DNA from: Dyadobacter alkalitolerans DSM 23607
GTDB lineage: Bacteria; Bacteroidota; Bacteroidia; Cytophagales; Spirosomataceae
Direction: 5' to 3'
Assembly: GCF_000428845.1 (NCBI RefSeq)
Contig: NZ_AUAS01000005.1
Coordinates: 434,001 to 498,000, forward strand
Length of the DNA: 64,000 nucleotides
Shown: positions 54,954 to 63,263 of the stretch, in pieces
How the letters are laid out: each line of letters starts with the position of its first letter
Numbering within the stretch: position 1 is the stretch's first letter
Position numbers and translations under genes: made by a program
Notes under the pieces: model-generated
What the model saw: the letters and a program-made list of their open reading frames with translations, nothing else
The model's database searches: none
Told to the model about the DNA's origin: nothing

Positions 54954-56459
54954 ATGAAAAAGATCATCATTGCCGGTATACTGGCAGCCAGCTTAACCGT
55001 CACCAGCTGCGAGAAAAATTTTGACCCGGTGCTCACCGGTGTACTCTCCCCTGCCAACTTCCCAAAAACGGAAGCAGACTTTAAACTTTACACATTGCAG
55101 GCTTATAAGCCCTTTGGCTCCAAATGGGGTTACAGCGATGTGGAATACCAAAACATGTTTTTTAGCCCCGAATATGGACATTTAGCAATGTTTGACCTGC
55201 CCACGGATCAGATGAATGTGTTCACCGAATGGGGTGGTTTCTGGGAATTTTTCAGCAAAGGAGATTTTACGTTCCTCAGAACGCAGGGCAAGCAAAGCCA
55301 TTTTGAAAAAGTGCGTTATGTTACCCGGATGACGCAGGTTATTGCTGATATAGAAAAAGCAACTATCAGCGATGCCGCCAAAAACAAGTTCATCGCCGAA
55401 GCCAGGATGGGACGCGCGTGGACCATGTATTATTTGCTGCACATGTACGGCCCGGTTCCCGTGATCCTCGACGCCGCCAAAATCAATACCAATGCCGAAA
55501 GTGACCTCACCCGCCCGTCGCGAGAAAATTATGTATCGATGATTGCAGCTGATCTCAATTTTGCGGCTGAGAATCTGGAATTAAGTCCTTCGGAATATGG
55601 CAGGTTCAACAAAGGATTGGCACTGGGCATGTTGACGCGGTTGTATCTCAATGAAAAAAACTGGGCGGAGGCCGAAAAAGCAGCGCGGGCAACGATTGCA
55701 TTGGGCAAATACAGCCTGGTTTCGGATTATGCCGGCTTGTTCCGGGAATCGACGGAAGTGAATACTGAAACCATTTGGGCTGTGAATTGTGACCCGGTTG
55801 CGCCTACCAATGGTGAAGGTGGCGGCAATTTTAATGCAATGGCACTTTATTGTCTTCCAAACGATTTCAAAAGCATCAAACTCGGAGGCGGCTGGGCCAA
55901 TCCGAGCGGCGTGTTCTGCCCTACCTGGGCATTTTACGACACTTTTGATCCGGCCGATAAACGCAGAAACCTGCTCATTCCCACCTACACCGACAAAGCC
56001 GGAAAAGTACGGAACCGCACCAACATGCGGGGTCCTGTTTTGAGAAAATATCCTGACGAATCCTCACCGGGTGCTGACGTTCAGGGAAATGACATGCCCG
56101 TTTTAAGGTATGCCGATGTGTTACTAATGCTGGCTGAATCTATTAACCAGTTATCCGGGCCGACGGCTGAGGCCATTGCTTTGGTCAACGAAGTAAGGAC
56201 GAAACACGGCGGGGTTGCTGCCTTACCTGCAACAGCTACGGCTTCCAAAGCTGCATTCAATGACGCTATTCTTCGGGAAAGAGGCTTTGAGTTCTATTTT
56301 GAAGGCGTTCGCAAGATTGACCTGGTTCGTCATGGAAAATGGGCAACCGCGCTGGAAGCAGCTGGAAAAGTGAACCACGGGCCGTCTGAATTATTTCCTT
56401 TACCGCAATATGTGATCAATGTTGGTGAGGGAAAAATTGAGCAGACACCCGGATATTGA
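54954..56459 (+). CDS. RagB/SusD family nutrient-binding outer-membrane lipoprotein
   Basis: A 501-residue lipoprotein. The signal peptide ends in VTSC with C19 for lipidation. Tetratricopeptide-like helices and the C-terminal segment FNDAILRERGFEFYFEG, then RKIDLVRHGKW, are family hallmarks. It captures glycan at the cell surface and covers the SusC barrel. It is the second gene of the locus and precedes the broken glycoside hydrolase by 36 bases. Confidence 0.95.
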   Translation: MKKIIIAGILAASLTVTSCEKNFDPVLTGVLSPANFPKTEADFKLYTLQAYKPFGSKWGYSDVEYQNMFFSPEYGHLAMFDLPTDQMNVFTEWGGFWEFFSKGDFTFLRTQGKQSHFEKVRYVTRMTQVIADIEKATISDAAKNKFIAEARMGRAWTMYYLLHMYGPVPVILDAAKINTNAESDLTRPSRENYVSMIAADLNFAAENLELSPSEYGRFNKGLALGMLTRLYLNEKNWAEAEKAARATIALGKYSLVSDYAGLFRESTEVNTETIWAVNCDPVAPTNGEGGGNFNAMALYCLPNDFKSIKLGGGWANPSGVFCPTWAFYDTFDPADKRRNLLIPTYTDKAGKVRNRTNMRGPVLRKYPDESSPGADVQGNDMPVLRYADVLLMLAESINQLSGPTAEAIALVNEVRTKHGGVAALPATATASKAAFNDAILRERGFEFYFEGVRKIDLVRHGKWATALEAAGKVNHGPSELFPLPQYVINVGEGKIEQTPGY

Positions 56460-56495
56460 TATAAAAAACAACTAACACATTAACCTTTTCATAAA

Positions 56496-59005
56496 ATGAA
56501 GATTACCCTTACCCTTTTGCTTCTCATCTTTTTTGCTTGTCCGATCGCCTTTTCGCAAAAGTCCCGGGATGTGTACGTGGACAAAGATGGCGTGATGCGC
56601 TGGGGAATGACGAAAGAGGAAGTGAAAGGGTTTGGGGTAAATTACACGGTTCCTTTTGCATACGCTTACCGGGTGGCCAAACAACTTGGGGTTTCGCCCG
56701 AACAAGCCATTGACGATGATGTATACCACTTTTCACGGCTGGGTTTTGATCTTTACCGCGTTCACGTCTGGGATACCGAGATCAGCGATACGCTGGGGAA
56801 TCTGCTGGAAAACGAGCATTTAAAACTGCTGGATTATGCATTGAAAAAAATGAAAGACCGCGGCATTAAGTTCGTGCTCACACCCATTGCCTACTGGGGA
56901 AACGGCTGGCCGGAAAAGGATGAAAAAACACCGGGATTTTCCCGGAAATATGGCAAAGCAGCTTGTCTGACCAATCCCGATGCGATCAAGGCGCAACAAA
57001 ATTATTTGTATCAGTTTCTCAATCATGTCAATCCTTACACCGGCGTAGCTTACAAAAACGAACCGGATCTGATCGCCTTTGAGATCAGTAACGAGCCTCA
57101 GCATGGCGGAAAAGCCAGCGATGTGACTGCATTTATCAATGGAATGACGAGTTCAATGCGAAAGACCGGCTGTAAAAAACCGGTCTTTTATAACATTAGC
57201 CACAGCATTCACCTCGCGCAGGGTTATTTGATGCTGATATTCAAGGTGGTACATTTCAATGGTATCCCACAGGTTTGCAAGCCAAGCATGAGATTATGGG
57301 AAATTTGCTGCCAAATGTGGACGACTACAAAATTCCTTTCGCAGCCAATCCGAGGTTTAAACAAATGGCGAAGATCGTCTATGAATTCGATGCTGCGGAT
57401 GTTGGTCGCTCTTACATTTATCCCGCGATGGCGCGCAGTTTCCGTACAGCCGGAATGCAGCTTGCCACGCACTTTGCGTATGACCCAACTTTCTTTGCTT
57501 ATGCCAATACGGAGTATGACACGCATTACATGAACCTGATCTACACGCCGCAGAAAGCATTAAGCTTGAAAATAGCGTCGGAGGTTTTTCACCATGTTCC
57601 GCTTTATAAAGATTTCGGCAGATTTCCGGTAGATACGTCTTTTGGCGATTTCAGGGTAAGCTATGGGCAGGATCTGGCGGAGATGGTCACGAAGGAAAAA
57701 TTTCTCTATACCAACCATACGGCCACCATTCCTCCAAGCACCGCAGCATTGGAACATATCAGCGGCTCGGGCAACTCGGCGGTTGTAAAATACGAAGGAA
57801 CGGGCGCGTATTTCTTGGATAAGCTTGAAAATGGCGTGTGGCGATTGGAAGTTTTGCCTGACGCGATCTGGGTGCAGGACCCTTTTGGCTACAATAGTTT
57901 GGAGAAAGTCCTTGCTGTTATCAACTGGCGCCAATGGCCAATGTCGGTCCAACTGGCGGATTTGGGCAATGATTTTGAGATCAGACCATTAAACCAGGGA
58001 AACACTGTTAAAAGTGTCATGACCAAAAATCAGACATTCGACATTACTCCCGGCACTTATATGCTCGTTAAAAAAGGGGCTTCCAGCAAGTTGAGTGCGA
58101 CCAGCAAATGGAAGAATATCACATTAAACGAATTCGTAGCACCGGCAACAACGCTAAAAAAAACCCACGTGCTTCACACGCCAGTGAAGCAGGTTTCAGC
58201 AGGCGAAAGCCTTTCAGTCAAGGTGCAGATTGTTTCTTTAAAAAAACCCGAAACCGCGCATATCAGAGTTTTTAACGAAGGTGAAAAGCCTGTGGACTTA
58301 GCGTTAGCACACGCGGGCGGCTATCATTACTGGGCACTTATCCCGGCTGAAACCTTGAAAGGCAATGAATTGAAATACAGCATTGCAGTCAGAGAAAACG
58401 GACTAGAAAACCTGTATCCATCCGACCAGGAAAATCCTTTTGAAACACGCATTCTGCCAAGATCGTCACCGGTTACCATTTTTAACGCCGCGCTGGATCA
58501 CGAGCAATTATTAAGACCATATCTGAAAACTTCACGCTTGACACCCTTACCGGAAAGCGGAACTTCTGAGCTGAATATAAGCCCGGAAAAAGCGGAAGAA
58601 TATGCAATGCGGTATAATTTTAAAAACAATGTAGCAGGCCGTACTTCGGCTTTATCGTCGAAGAAGAAGTTGGTTTTTCACGGCCACTCGCTCGATCAAA
58701 AACCTTGCACCATTCAGCTTGCACTTATCGGCAAGGATGGTTCCGTATACGGCGCGACATTGGATGTAAAACCGGAAAGCAGCACGTATACTGTGCGGCT
58801 GGACGATCTTAAAAAGGTAAATTTCATCAGTCTGCCGCGCCCTTATCCAGGATTCCTACCCTATTCGCTAGACACGACACCGAAAGCTGGAAAGGTGGAT
58901 TTAATGAATGTTGAAACACTACAAATCGCCATTATCCCAACACACGCCGATCAGGATAAAAAACCACTTGCTGGCATCGGGATTCAGAAAGTAACATTGG
59001 AATGA
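56496..59005 (+). pseudogene. Secreted GH5-like glycoside hydrolase split by a one-base frameshift
   Basis: Two frames cover one gene. The 5' part (from 56496) has signal peptide MKITLTLLLLIFFACPIAFSQ and a TIM-barrel segment with the acid/base motif FEISNEPQH. The 3' part, in the frame shifted by one base, continues FDADIQGGTFQWYPTGLQAK and reaches VYEFDAADVGRSY, where the glutamate could be the nucleophile. The break is at the T-run 57227-57229 (ggttatttgatgctg), and one extra T would restore a single 837-residue protein. C-terminal Ig-like segments follow. The carbohydrate specificity is unknown. A sequencing error or a true strain mutation would both look like this. Confidence 0.75.
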
Positions 59006-59038
59006 CCTAACAGCCCGGTAACTTACAAGCCGTAGTCC

Positions 59039-59071
59039 GTAAATTATCCGGAGACTTCCCGGGAGATTTAC
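59039..59071. repeat. Imperfect inverted repeat between the hydrolase gene and the HTH gene
   Basis: The outer arms gtaaat and atttac and inner arms ccgg and cccgg give a broken hairpin of about 33 bases. It could end transcription from the locus or be an operator for the HTH regulator; neither is shown. Confidence 0.35.
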
Positions 59072-59105
59072 ATAAATTGCCTTTTTAACCAAACACCCTT
59101 TCCAG

Positions 59106-59537
59106 ATGACACATACTACCTCCAATCCCAAGATCCACGAAGGCCGCAATCTCAAAAGATTTCGGGAAATGCTCGCGATCAAACAAGACGCACTCGCATT
59201 CGAACTAGGCGAAGATTGGAACCAGCAAAAAGTTTCGCTACTCGAACAGAGAGAAAAGATCGATTCGGATATTTTGGAGCAAGTGGCGGCGATTTTGAAG
59301 ATACCTGCGGAGGCGATTCGGAATTTTGATGAAAATCAAGCGATTAATATCATCACGAATACTTACCACGACTTCAAGGATAGCGCATTCGTCAATAATG
59401 GAAATACTCCCACATTCAACGTAAATCCGATTGAAGAGATCAGGAAGTTGCATGATGAGAAAATGGAGCTTTATGAGCGGATGTTGAAGGAGAAGGGTGA
59501 GATGATGGGGCGGTTGGAGAAACTACTAACACGATGA
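59106..59537 (+). CDS. XRE-like HTH protein with C-terminal coiled coil
   Basis: A 143-residue protein. Residues about 12-75 form an HTH domain (GRNLKRFREMLAIKQDALAF, then QQKVSLLEQREKID). The C-terminus (residues 105-143) is a charged amphipathic helix, KLHDEKMELYERMLKEKGEM, that could dimerise. Its last four bases (atga) overlap the start of the nuclease gene, so the two are translationally coupled. It is probably the regulator or the neutralising partner of the downstream proteins. Confidence 0.9.
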   Translation: MTHTTSNPKIHEGRNLKRFREMLAIKQDALAFELGEDWNQQKVSLLEQREKIDSDILEQVAAILKIPAEAIRNFDENQAINIITNTYHDFKDSAFVNNGNTPTFNVNPIEEIRKLHDEKMELYERMLKEKGEMMGRLEKLLTR

Positions 59538-60577
59538 TCGAATCCACGTCTCCGGAAATGTCCTTAATAAAGGATGTTGTTCGCATTTTACAATCTGCAA
59601 GACAAAATGCTTACAGGGCCGTCAATACAGCAATGCTTGAAGCTTATTGGCAGATCGGCAAAAGAATCGTGGAAGAAGAACAGTTTGGGGAGATCCGAGC
59701 TGCCTATGGAGAAGGCATTATTAAGCAACTTTCGAAGGATTTAAGCCGCGAAATCGGTAAAGGATTTTCAGTAGCCAACCTTGAAAATTTCCGAAAATTC
59801 TATCTGACTTTTTCCGATAACCAAAAATCTTACGCAGTGCGTAGGGAATTGAGCTGGACACATTACCGGCTCATAATGAGAGTCGAAGATCCTGCGGCAC
59901 GAACATATTATGAGAATGAATGCGCCGATCAAATGTGGACTACTCGGACATTGGAGCGTAATATCAATTCCCATTATTATCAGCGTTTGCTCTCTTCTCA
60001 AACCAGGCCAGAAACATCGATTGACAATCAAAGCTCTGACAAAACTCTCTCAAATGATTTCATTAAAGACCCATACGTTTTTGAATTCCTAAATATCCCT
60101 GAACCATTAAATGCATTAGAGCAAAACATTGAAAAAGCCTTAATCGGAAACTTGCAGCATTTCTTACTCGAATTAGGAAAAGGTTTTTCATTTGTGGGAC
60201 GACAATTCAGGATTAGCACAGAAACAAGTCATTTCTATATTGACCTTGTTTTCTACAACTATCTTCTTAAATGCTTTGTACTTTTTGATTTAAAAACAGG
60301 CAAGCTAACACACCAGGATACCGGCCAAATGGATATGTATATTCGCATGTTCGACGACCTGAAAAAACAAGATGATGACAATCCTACAATTGGAATTATT
60401 CTTTGTACTGAAAAAGATGAAACTGTTGTGAAGTATAGTATTTTGAATGATAGCAAGCAATTGTTTGCTACCAAGTATATGCTTTATTTACCAACTGAGG
60501 AGGAGTTAATTGCGGAGATTGAGCGGGAGAAGCGGCTTCTGTCAACGCAATTAAAAGGAAATGAAAAATTGAAATAA
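59534..60577 (+). CDS. YhcG/DUF1016-type PD-(D/E)XK nuclease
   Basis: A 347-residue protein. The N-terminal half is the DUF1016 helical domain (AMLEAYWQIGKRIVEEEQFG, then FSVANLENFRKFYLTF and ELSWTHYRLIMRV). The C-terminal half is a PD-(D/E)XK nuclease: FYIDLVFYNYLLKCFVLFDL followed by KTGKLTHQDTGQMDMYI. D and K residues of the active site are present in FYIDLVF and LFDLKTG. The family is often found near restriction systems and mobile DNA, but its function is not established. It overlaps the HTH gene by four bases and the next small frame by one base. Confidence 0.92.
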   Translation: MIESTSPEMSLIKDVVRILQSARQNAYRAVNTAMLEAYWQIGKRIVEEEQFGEIRAAYGEGIIKQLSKDLSREIGKGFSVANLENFRKFYLTFSDNQKSYAVRRELSWTHYRLIMRVEDPAARTYYENECADQMWTTRTLERNINSHYYQRLLSSQTRPETSIDNQSSDKTLSNDFIKDPYVFEFLNIPEPLNALEQNIEKALIGNLQHFLLELGKGFSFVGRQFRISTETSHFYIDLVFYNYLLKCFVLFDLKTGKLTHQDTGQMDMYIRMFDDLKKQDDDNPTIGIILCTEKDETVVKYSILNDSKQLFATKYMLYLPTEEELIAEIEREKRLLSTQLKGNEKLK

Positions 60578-60732
60578 TGGAAGAAAATTCACTACTAACC
60601 TTTGAAGAAGTTAGCTTCATTCTATATGACGCTACTGATCCGTCATATCAAATAGTGAATCTATTCCACCCAGGATTCAAAAAAAACCGACATAATGCGA
60701 ATTTCCCAAAGCAAGCAATTAATTTTGTTTAA
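60577..60732 (+). CDS. Small frame overlapping the nuclease stop codon; likely 5' part of a frameshifted gene
   Basis: The start codon shares a base with the nuclease stop (taatg), as expected for translational coupling. The 51-residue frame reads MEENSLLTFEEVSFILYDAT, then PSYQIVNLFHPGFKKN, and ends at 60732. Its last part runs through a tract of eight A (60679-60686). Removing one A joins this frame to the next one without a stop. The coupled start suggests that the true product begins here. Confidence 0.55.
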   Translation: MEENSLLTFEEVSFILYDATDPSYQIVNLFHPGFKKNRHNANFPKQAINFV

Positions 60733-61135
60733 TGGGAATGAACATACTGGGTACCAGCATATCTACAAGCGTCACAATCCGATAATGAAGGGTGCCACTT
60801 GGTCTGAAAGTGGTAGCATACACGAAAGCACCAAGTTTAGCTTTGCCCATACACCAATATTATACTATTTGATAGTTGGTGAGGCGATATATTGTCAGGC
60901 AAATTTAAACAAAGTTAGAAATACGCGGCCCGATCGTTTCGACCTTTATATAGGGTCTTACACAGACCCTCAGAATATCACAAATACTTACAGACTGCTA
61001 CTTTATAAGGATACAAAAATCATTCACAACGTATTTCCTGAACACAAAGTATATCACAAATTCAAACCCATCAATGGATTGAATCTGATCCAAGGATCAC
61101 AAAAAGTTAGTATATCCAATAAGCCATCCATCTAA
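60695..61135 (+). CDS. Protein of unknown function, third member of the HTH-nuclease operon
   Basis: A 146-residue frame beginning inside the previous small frame. No signal peptide is seen. It contains NGNEHTGYQHIYKRHNPIMK followed by SIHESTKFSF. The H-x-x-HI-x-x-RH pattern and a later S/T-K-F element recall the catalytic region of barnase/EndoU/colicin-like RNases of the PBECR group; that is a visual resemblance only. With one base removed from the A8 tract it would gain a 36-residue N-terminus in frame with the coupled start codon at 60577. The gene may be broken, slipped by polymerase, or translated from its own ATG. Confidence 0.65.
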   Translation: MRISQSKQLILFNGNEHTGYQHIYKRHNPIMKGATWSESGSIHESTKFSFAHTPILYYLIVGEAIYCQANLNKVRNTRPDRFDLYIGSYTDPQNITNTYRLLLYKDTKIIHNVFPEHKVYHKFKPINGLNLIQGSQKVSISNKPSI

Positions 61136-61285
61136 AACCTGCAAATAACTTCTGAACTTCACCCTAACAAGATGATAATTGGTGAAAGTGGCACTTGCCC
61201 AAATGTGCTTGATGCCATCATCATGCAAAGCTGTCAGTCTACAATGCTGATAACCTTTGAAAAAATATAAAATCGCCCTATCTTC

Positions 61286-61304
61286 GTGTACACAAATTCG
61301 TACA
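61286..61304 (+). promoter_or_regulatory. TGTACA-type operator of the YefM-like antitoxin
   Basis: The sequence gtgtacacaaattcgtacac contains tgtaca at 61287-61292 and a second half-site gtaca eight bases later, immediately before the start codon at 61308. YefM/Phd antitoxins of this class bind TGTACA palindromes. Confidence 0.6.
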
Positions 61305-61307
61305 CCC

Positions 61308-61568
61308 ATGAGAATCATATCATCAAGGGAATTTCGAGGGAAGCAGAAGGATTATCTCGATCTTGCAGAGAAAGAACGAGTGATCATTCACCGGGGAAAG
61401 AATAAGAAGTCAGTTTTACTCACGCCAATTGATGAAAGTACTGAAACTGATGTCTTTTTTTCCGACCCGCAAGTATTGAATGCCATTAAAGAGGGTATTG
61501 AAGACGTGAAGGCTGGAAGAGTGACTTCCATTCGCGATCTTAAAAACATATGGGCAGATATTCTGTAA
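61308..61568 (+). CDS. Phd/YefM-family antitoxin
   Basis: The start at 61308 (MRIISSREFRGKQKDYL) is preferred, since a longer frame would include the operator. The 86-residue protein has the family N-terminus with EKERVIIHRGKNKKSVLLTP and the C-terminal toxin-binding segment FSDPQVLNAIKEGIEDVKAG, then RVTSIRDLKNIWADIL. It overlaps the start of a truncated YoeB-like frame (61550), as is usual in these operons. It looks intact and autoregulated, but its partner toxin is not. Confidence 0.9.
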   Translation: MRIISSREFRGKQKDYLDLAEKERVIIHRGKNKKSVLLTPIDESTETDVFFSDPQVLNAIKEGIEDVKAGRVTSIRDLKNIWADIL

Positions 61569-61681
61569 CCTTCTCCGACAGAGCAAAAAAAGACCTTCCA
61601 TGTTTAGCTAATCAACTCCACACCAAACCCTCCTCAATCAGCACAATCTTTATGGCTTTGCGCTCTTTCCAACTTATTTAA
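61550..61681 (+). pseudogene. Truncated YoeB/Txe-like toxin remnant
   Basis: The frame starts inside the antitoxin gene and reads MGRYSVTFSDRAKKDL, the start of YoeB/Txe-type mRNA interferases. After residue 16 the sequence (PCLANQLHTKPSSISTIF) no longer resembles the family, and a stop comes after 43 residues. The C-terminal catalytic histidine region (HRLVY-type) is missing, so the toxin should be inactive. Confidence 0.65.
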
Positions 61682-61851
61682 AGGTAACACTCCGCACGTC
61701 CGACATCCTTACATTAGTTGGGCTTCTCCTCAAAAATATCAGCTTAAATAATCAACGCAAACGCTACGAGTCCATTTAGCGGAATGCGCACATTTCCCTT
61801 TTCTTGAATGCCTTTAACCTAAACAAATCAACTTTCAACATTCATCATCCT

Positions 61852-62418
61852 ATGAAAAGAAACGCATTCATTGGCAGTATGGCTGCCATTAGTTCACTTC
61901 CTGCCATTGTATTTGCGAAGGCAGCGGCATTAAGGGGAATGATCGGAAAAGTGTTTAAAACAAAGGCTGGTGAAGGGCGTAAGCATGGTCACATTCAATT
62001 AAAGGGCGTCAATGCGAATGTATTGGATGTTAAGGTTTCGGGTAGCGATACAGATGGTGGTTTTGCAATTTTTGAGCAAACCTCACTCAGTCAGGGCCGT
62101 GGAACTCCGCTGCATGTGCACCCGGGCCAGGACGAAGTTTTTTATGTGCTCGAAGGCGCGTACGAATTCCTTGTCGATAAGGAAAGATTTAGTCTGACGG
62201 TCGGTGAGAGTATCTTTCTGCCGCGGGCAATCCCACACGCCTGGACGCAGGCATCGGCCAAAGGTAAAATGCTGGTGACATTGCAGCCGGCTGGAAAATT
62301 GGAAGATTTTTTCTTGCAAATGGCAGCGCTGACACACGAGCCTTCGCCACAGGAAATCGCCCAATTGTTCGAACAAAACGAGATGAAGGTGGTAGGCCCA
62401 CCATTGAAACTGGATTAA
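61852..62418 (+). CDS. Cupin domain protein with signal-like N-terminus
   Basis: The start at 61852 (MKRNAFIGSMAAISSLPAIV) gives 188 residues; the longer frame from 61804 has no family-like content. The N-terminus resembles a signal peptide. The cupin motifs are PLHVHPGQDEVFYVLEG (two histidines and a glutamate for metal) and the second motif LPRAIPHAW. The metal ion and substrate are unknown. It converges with the alpha/beta hydrolase pseudogene. Confidence 0.88.
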   Translation: MKRNAFIGSMAAISSLPAIVFAKAAALRGMIGKVFKTKAGEGRKHGHIQLKGVNANVLDVKVSGSDTDGGFAIFEQTSLSQGRGTPLHVHPGQDEVFYVLEGAYEFLVDKERFSLTVGESIFLPRAIPHAWTQASAKGKMLVTLQPAGKLEDFFLQMAALTHEPSPQEIAQLFEQNEMKVVGPPLKLD

Positions 62419-62488
62419 CAGTGGCCTTTCTAGGGACAATTGGGTTTTGCTTTTAATCTGCAATTGCAGTAAATCCAGTTAAAAACAC

Positions 62489-63221
62489 TCACTTTTTCTG
62501 AACCATTCCAATGTCCGTTAACCATCCTAAAAAACTTTCAGGCCAGTATTTCAGGGTTTCTCCTTTTGTAAAATCCATTGCAAATCCATGAGAGCCTCTG
62601 TTGTAGATATGCATTTCGGCTGGAATTTCTGCTTTCAATAACGATGAATAAAAATCAACACATTTGGCGGCGGTTGTCAACTTATCGTCGTGGGCATTGA
62701 TGAGAAAAACCGGGGGACAACTTTCCTTTCGAACCGTGTAGTTTTTTAGAAAGGCTGCATAAAAAAGACCTGCGAAATTGGGTTTCCAGCTAACCTTGCC
62801 GGTTCCCTCATTAATTTCGTCGGTTGCTGCGAGTTCTACCGCCAATGTTCCGCCAGCCGAAAACCCTGCTATGCCAATTTTATTGGGAAAGGTCGGTACC
62901 CTCCCGATCGAACCAATTATCCACAAAACCGCCTCCGGGACATATCACTACGGCGACCCCCGTTTCTTTTCCGGGCGGCGGCAGATGAAGAACGTAAGTC
63001 GGAAAGGACACTTTGCGAAAGACGCGGTTCTTTTTTGAAAGCGACTGTGGATTTACATCGAAATTAACCACCTCTTCGCCAGCTGTATATTTCACGGGGT
63101 TATCTGTGATACCCGATGGCCATAGTGGTTTTTCTTCGGATGTTTGAGCATCAGCGGTAAGTCGCAGGACAAGTGAAAGACCGAATGTTAAAAGCGTTAT
63201 CGATATGTATTTCAGGTTCAT
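62489..63221 (-). pseudogene. Secreted alpha/beta hydrolase (carbohydrate esterase type) with internal deletion
   Basis: The upstream piece (ending near 62880) has signal peptide, then PLWPSGITDNP, LPPPGKETGVAVVICPGGGF (oxyanion-hole motif) and VDNWFDREGTDLSQ before a stop. The downstream piece in another frame reads PNKIGIAGFSAGGTLAVELA with the nucleophile in GFSAGG, then INAHDDKLTTAAKCVDFY and RGSHGFAMDF with the catalytic histidine. About 80 residues that normally lie between the oxyanion loop and the nucleophile are missing and the frame is shifted at the junction (about 62890-62910). The product cannot be functional. Homologues are acetyl-xylan-esterase or BD-FAE-like; this is from memory. 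Confidence 0.8.
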
Positions 63222-63263
63222 AGCACAAGTTTTATGATCATAAACTCTTCAAAAGTTAGCACC

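Noticed and set aside
61097..61318. Minus-strand frame of 73 residues between the unknown gene and the antitoxin
   Set aside because: It overlaps the antitoxin start on the other strand, and no family resemblance is visible.
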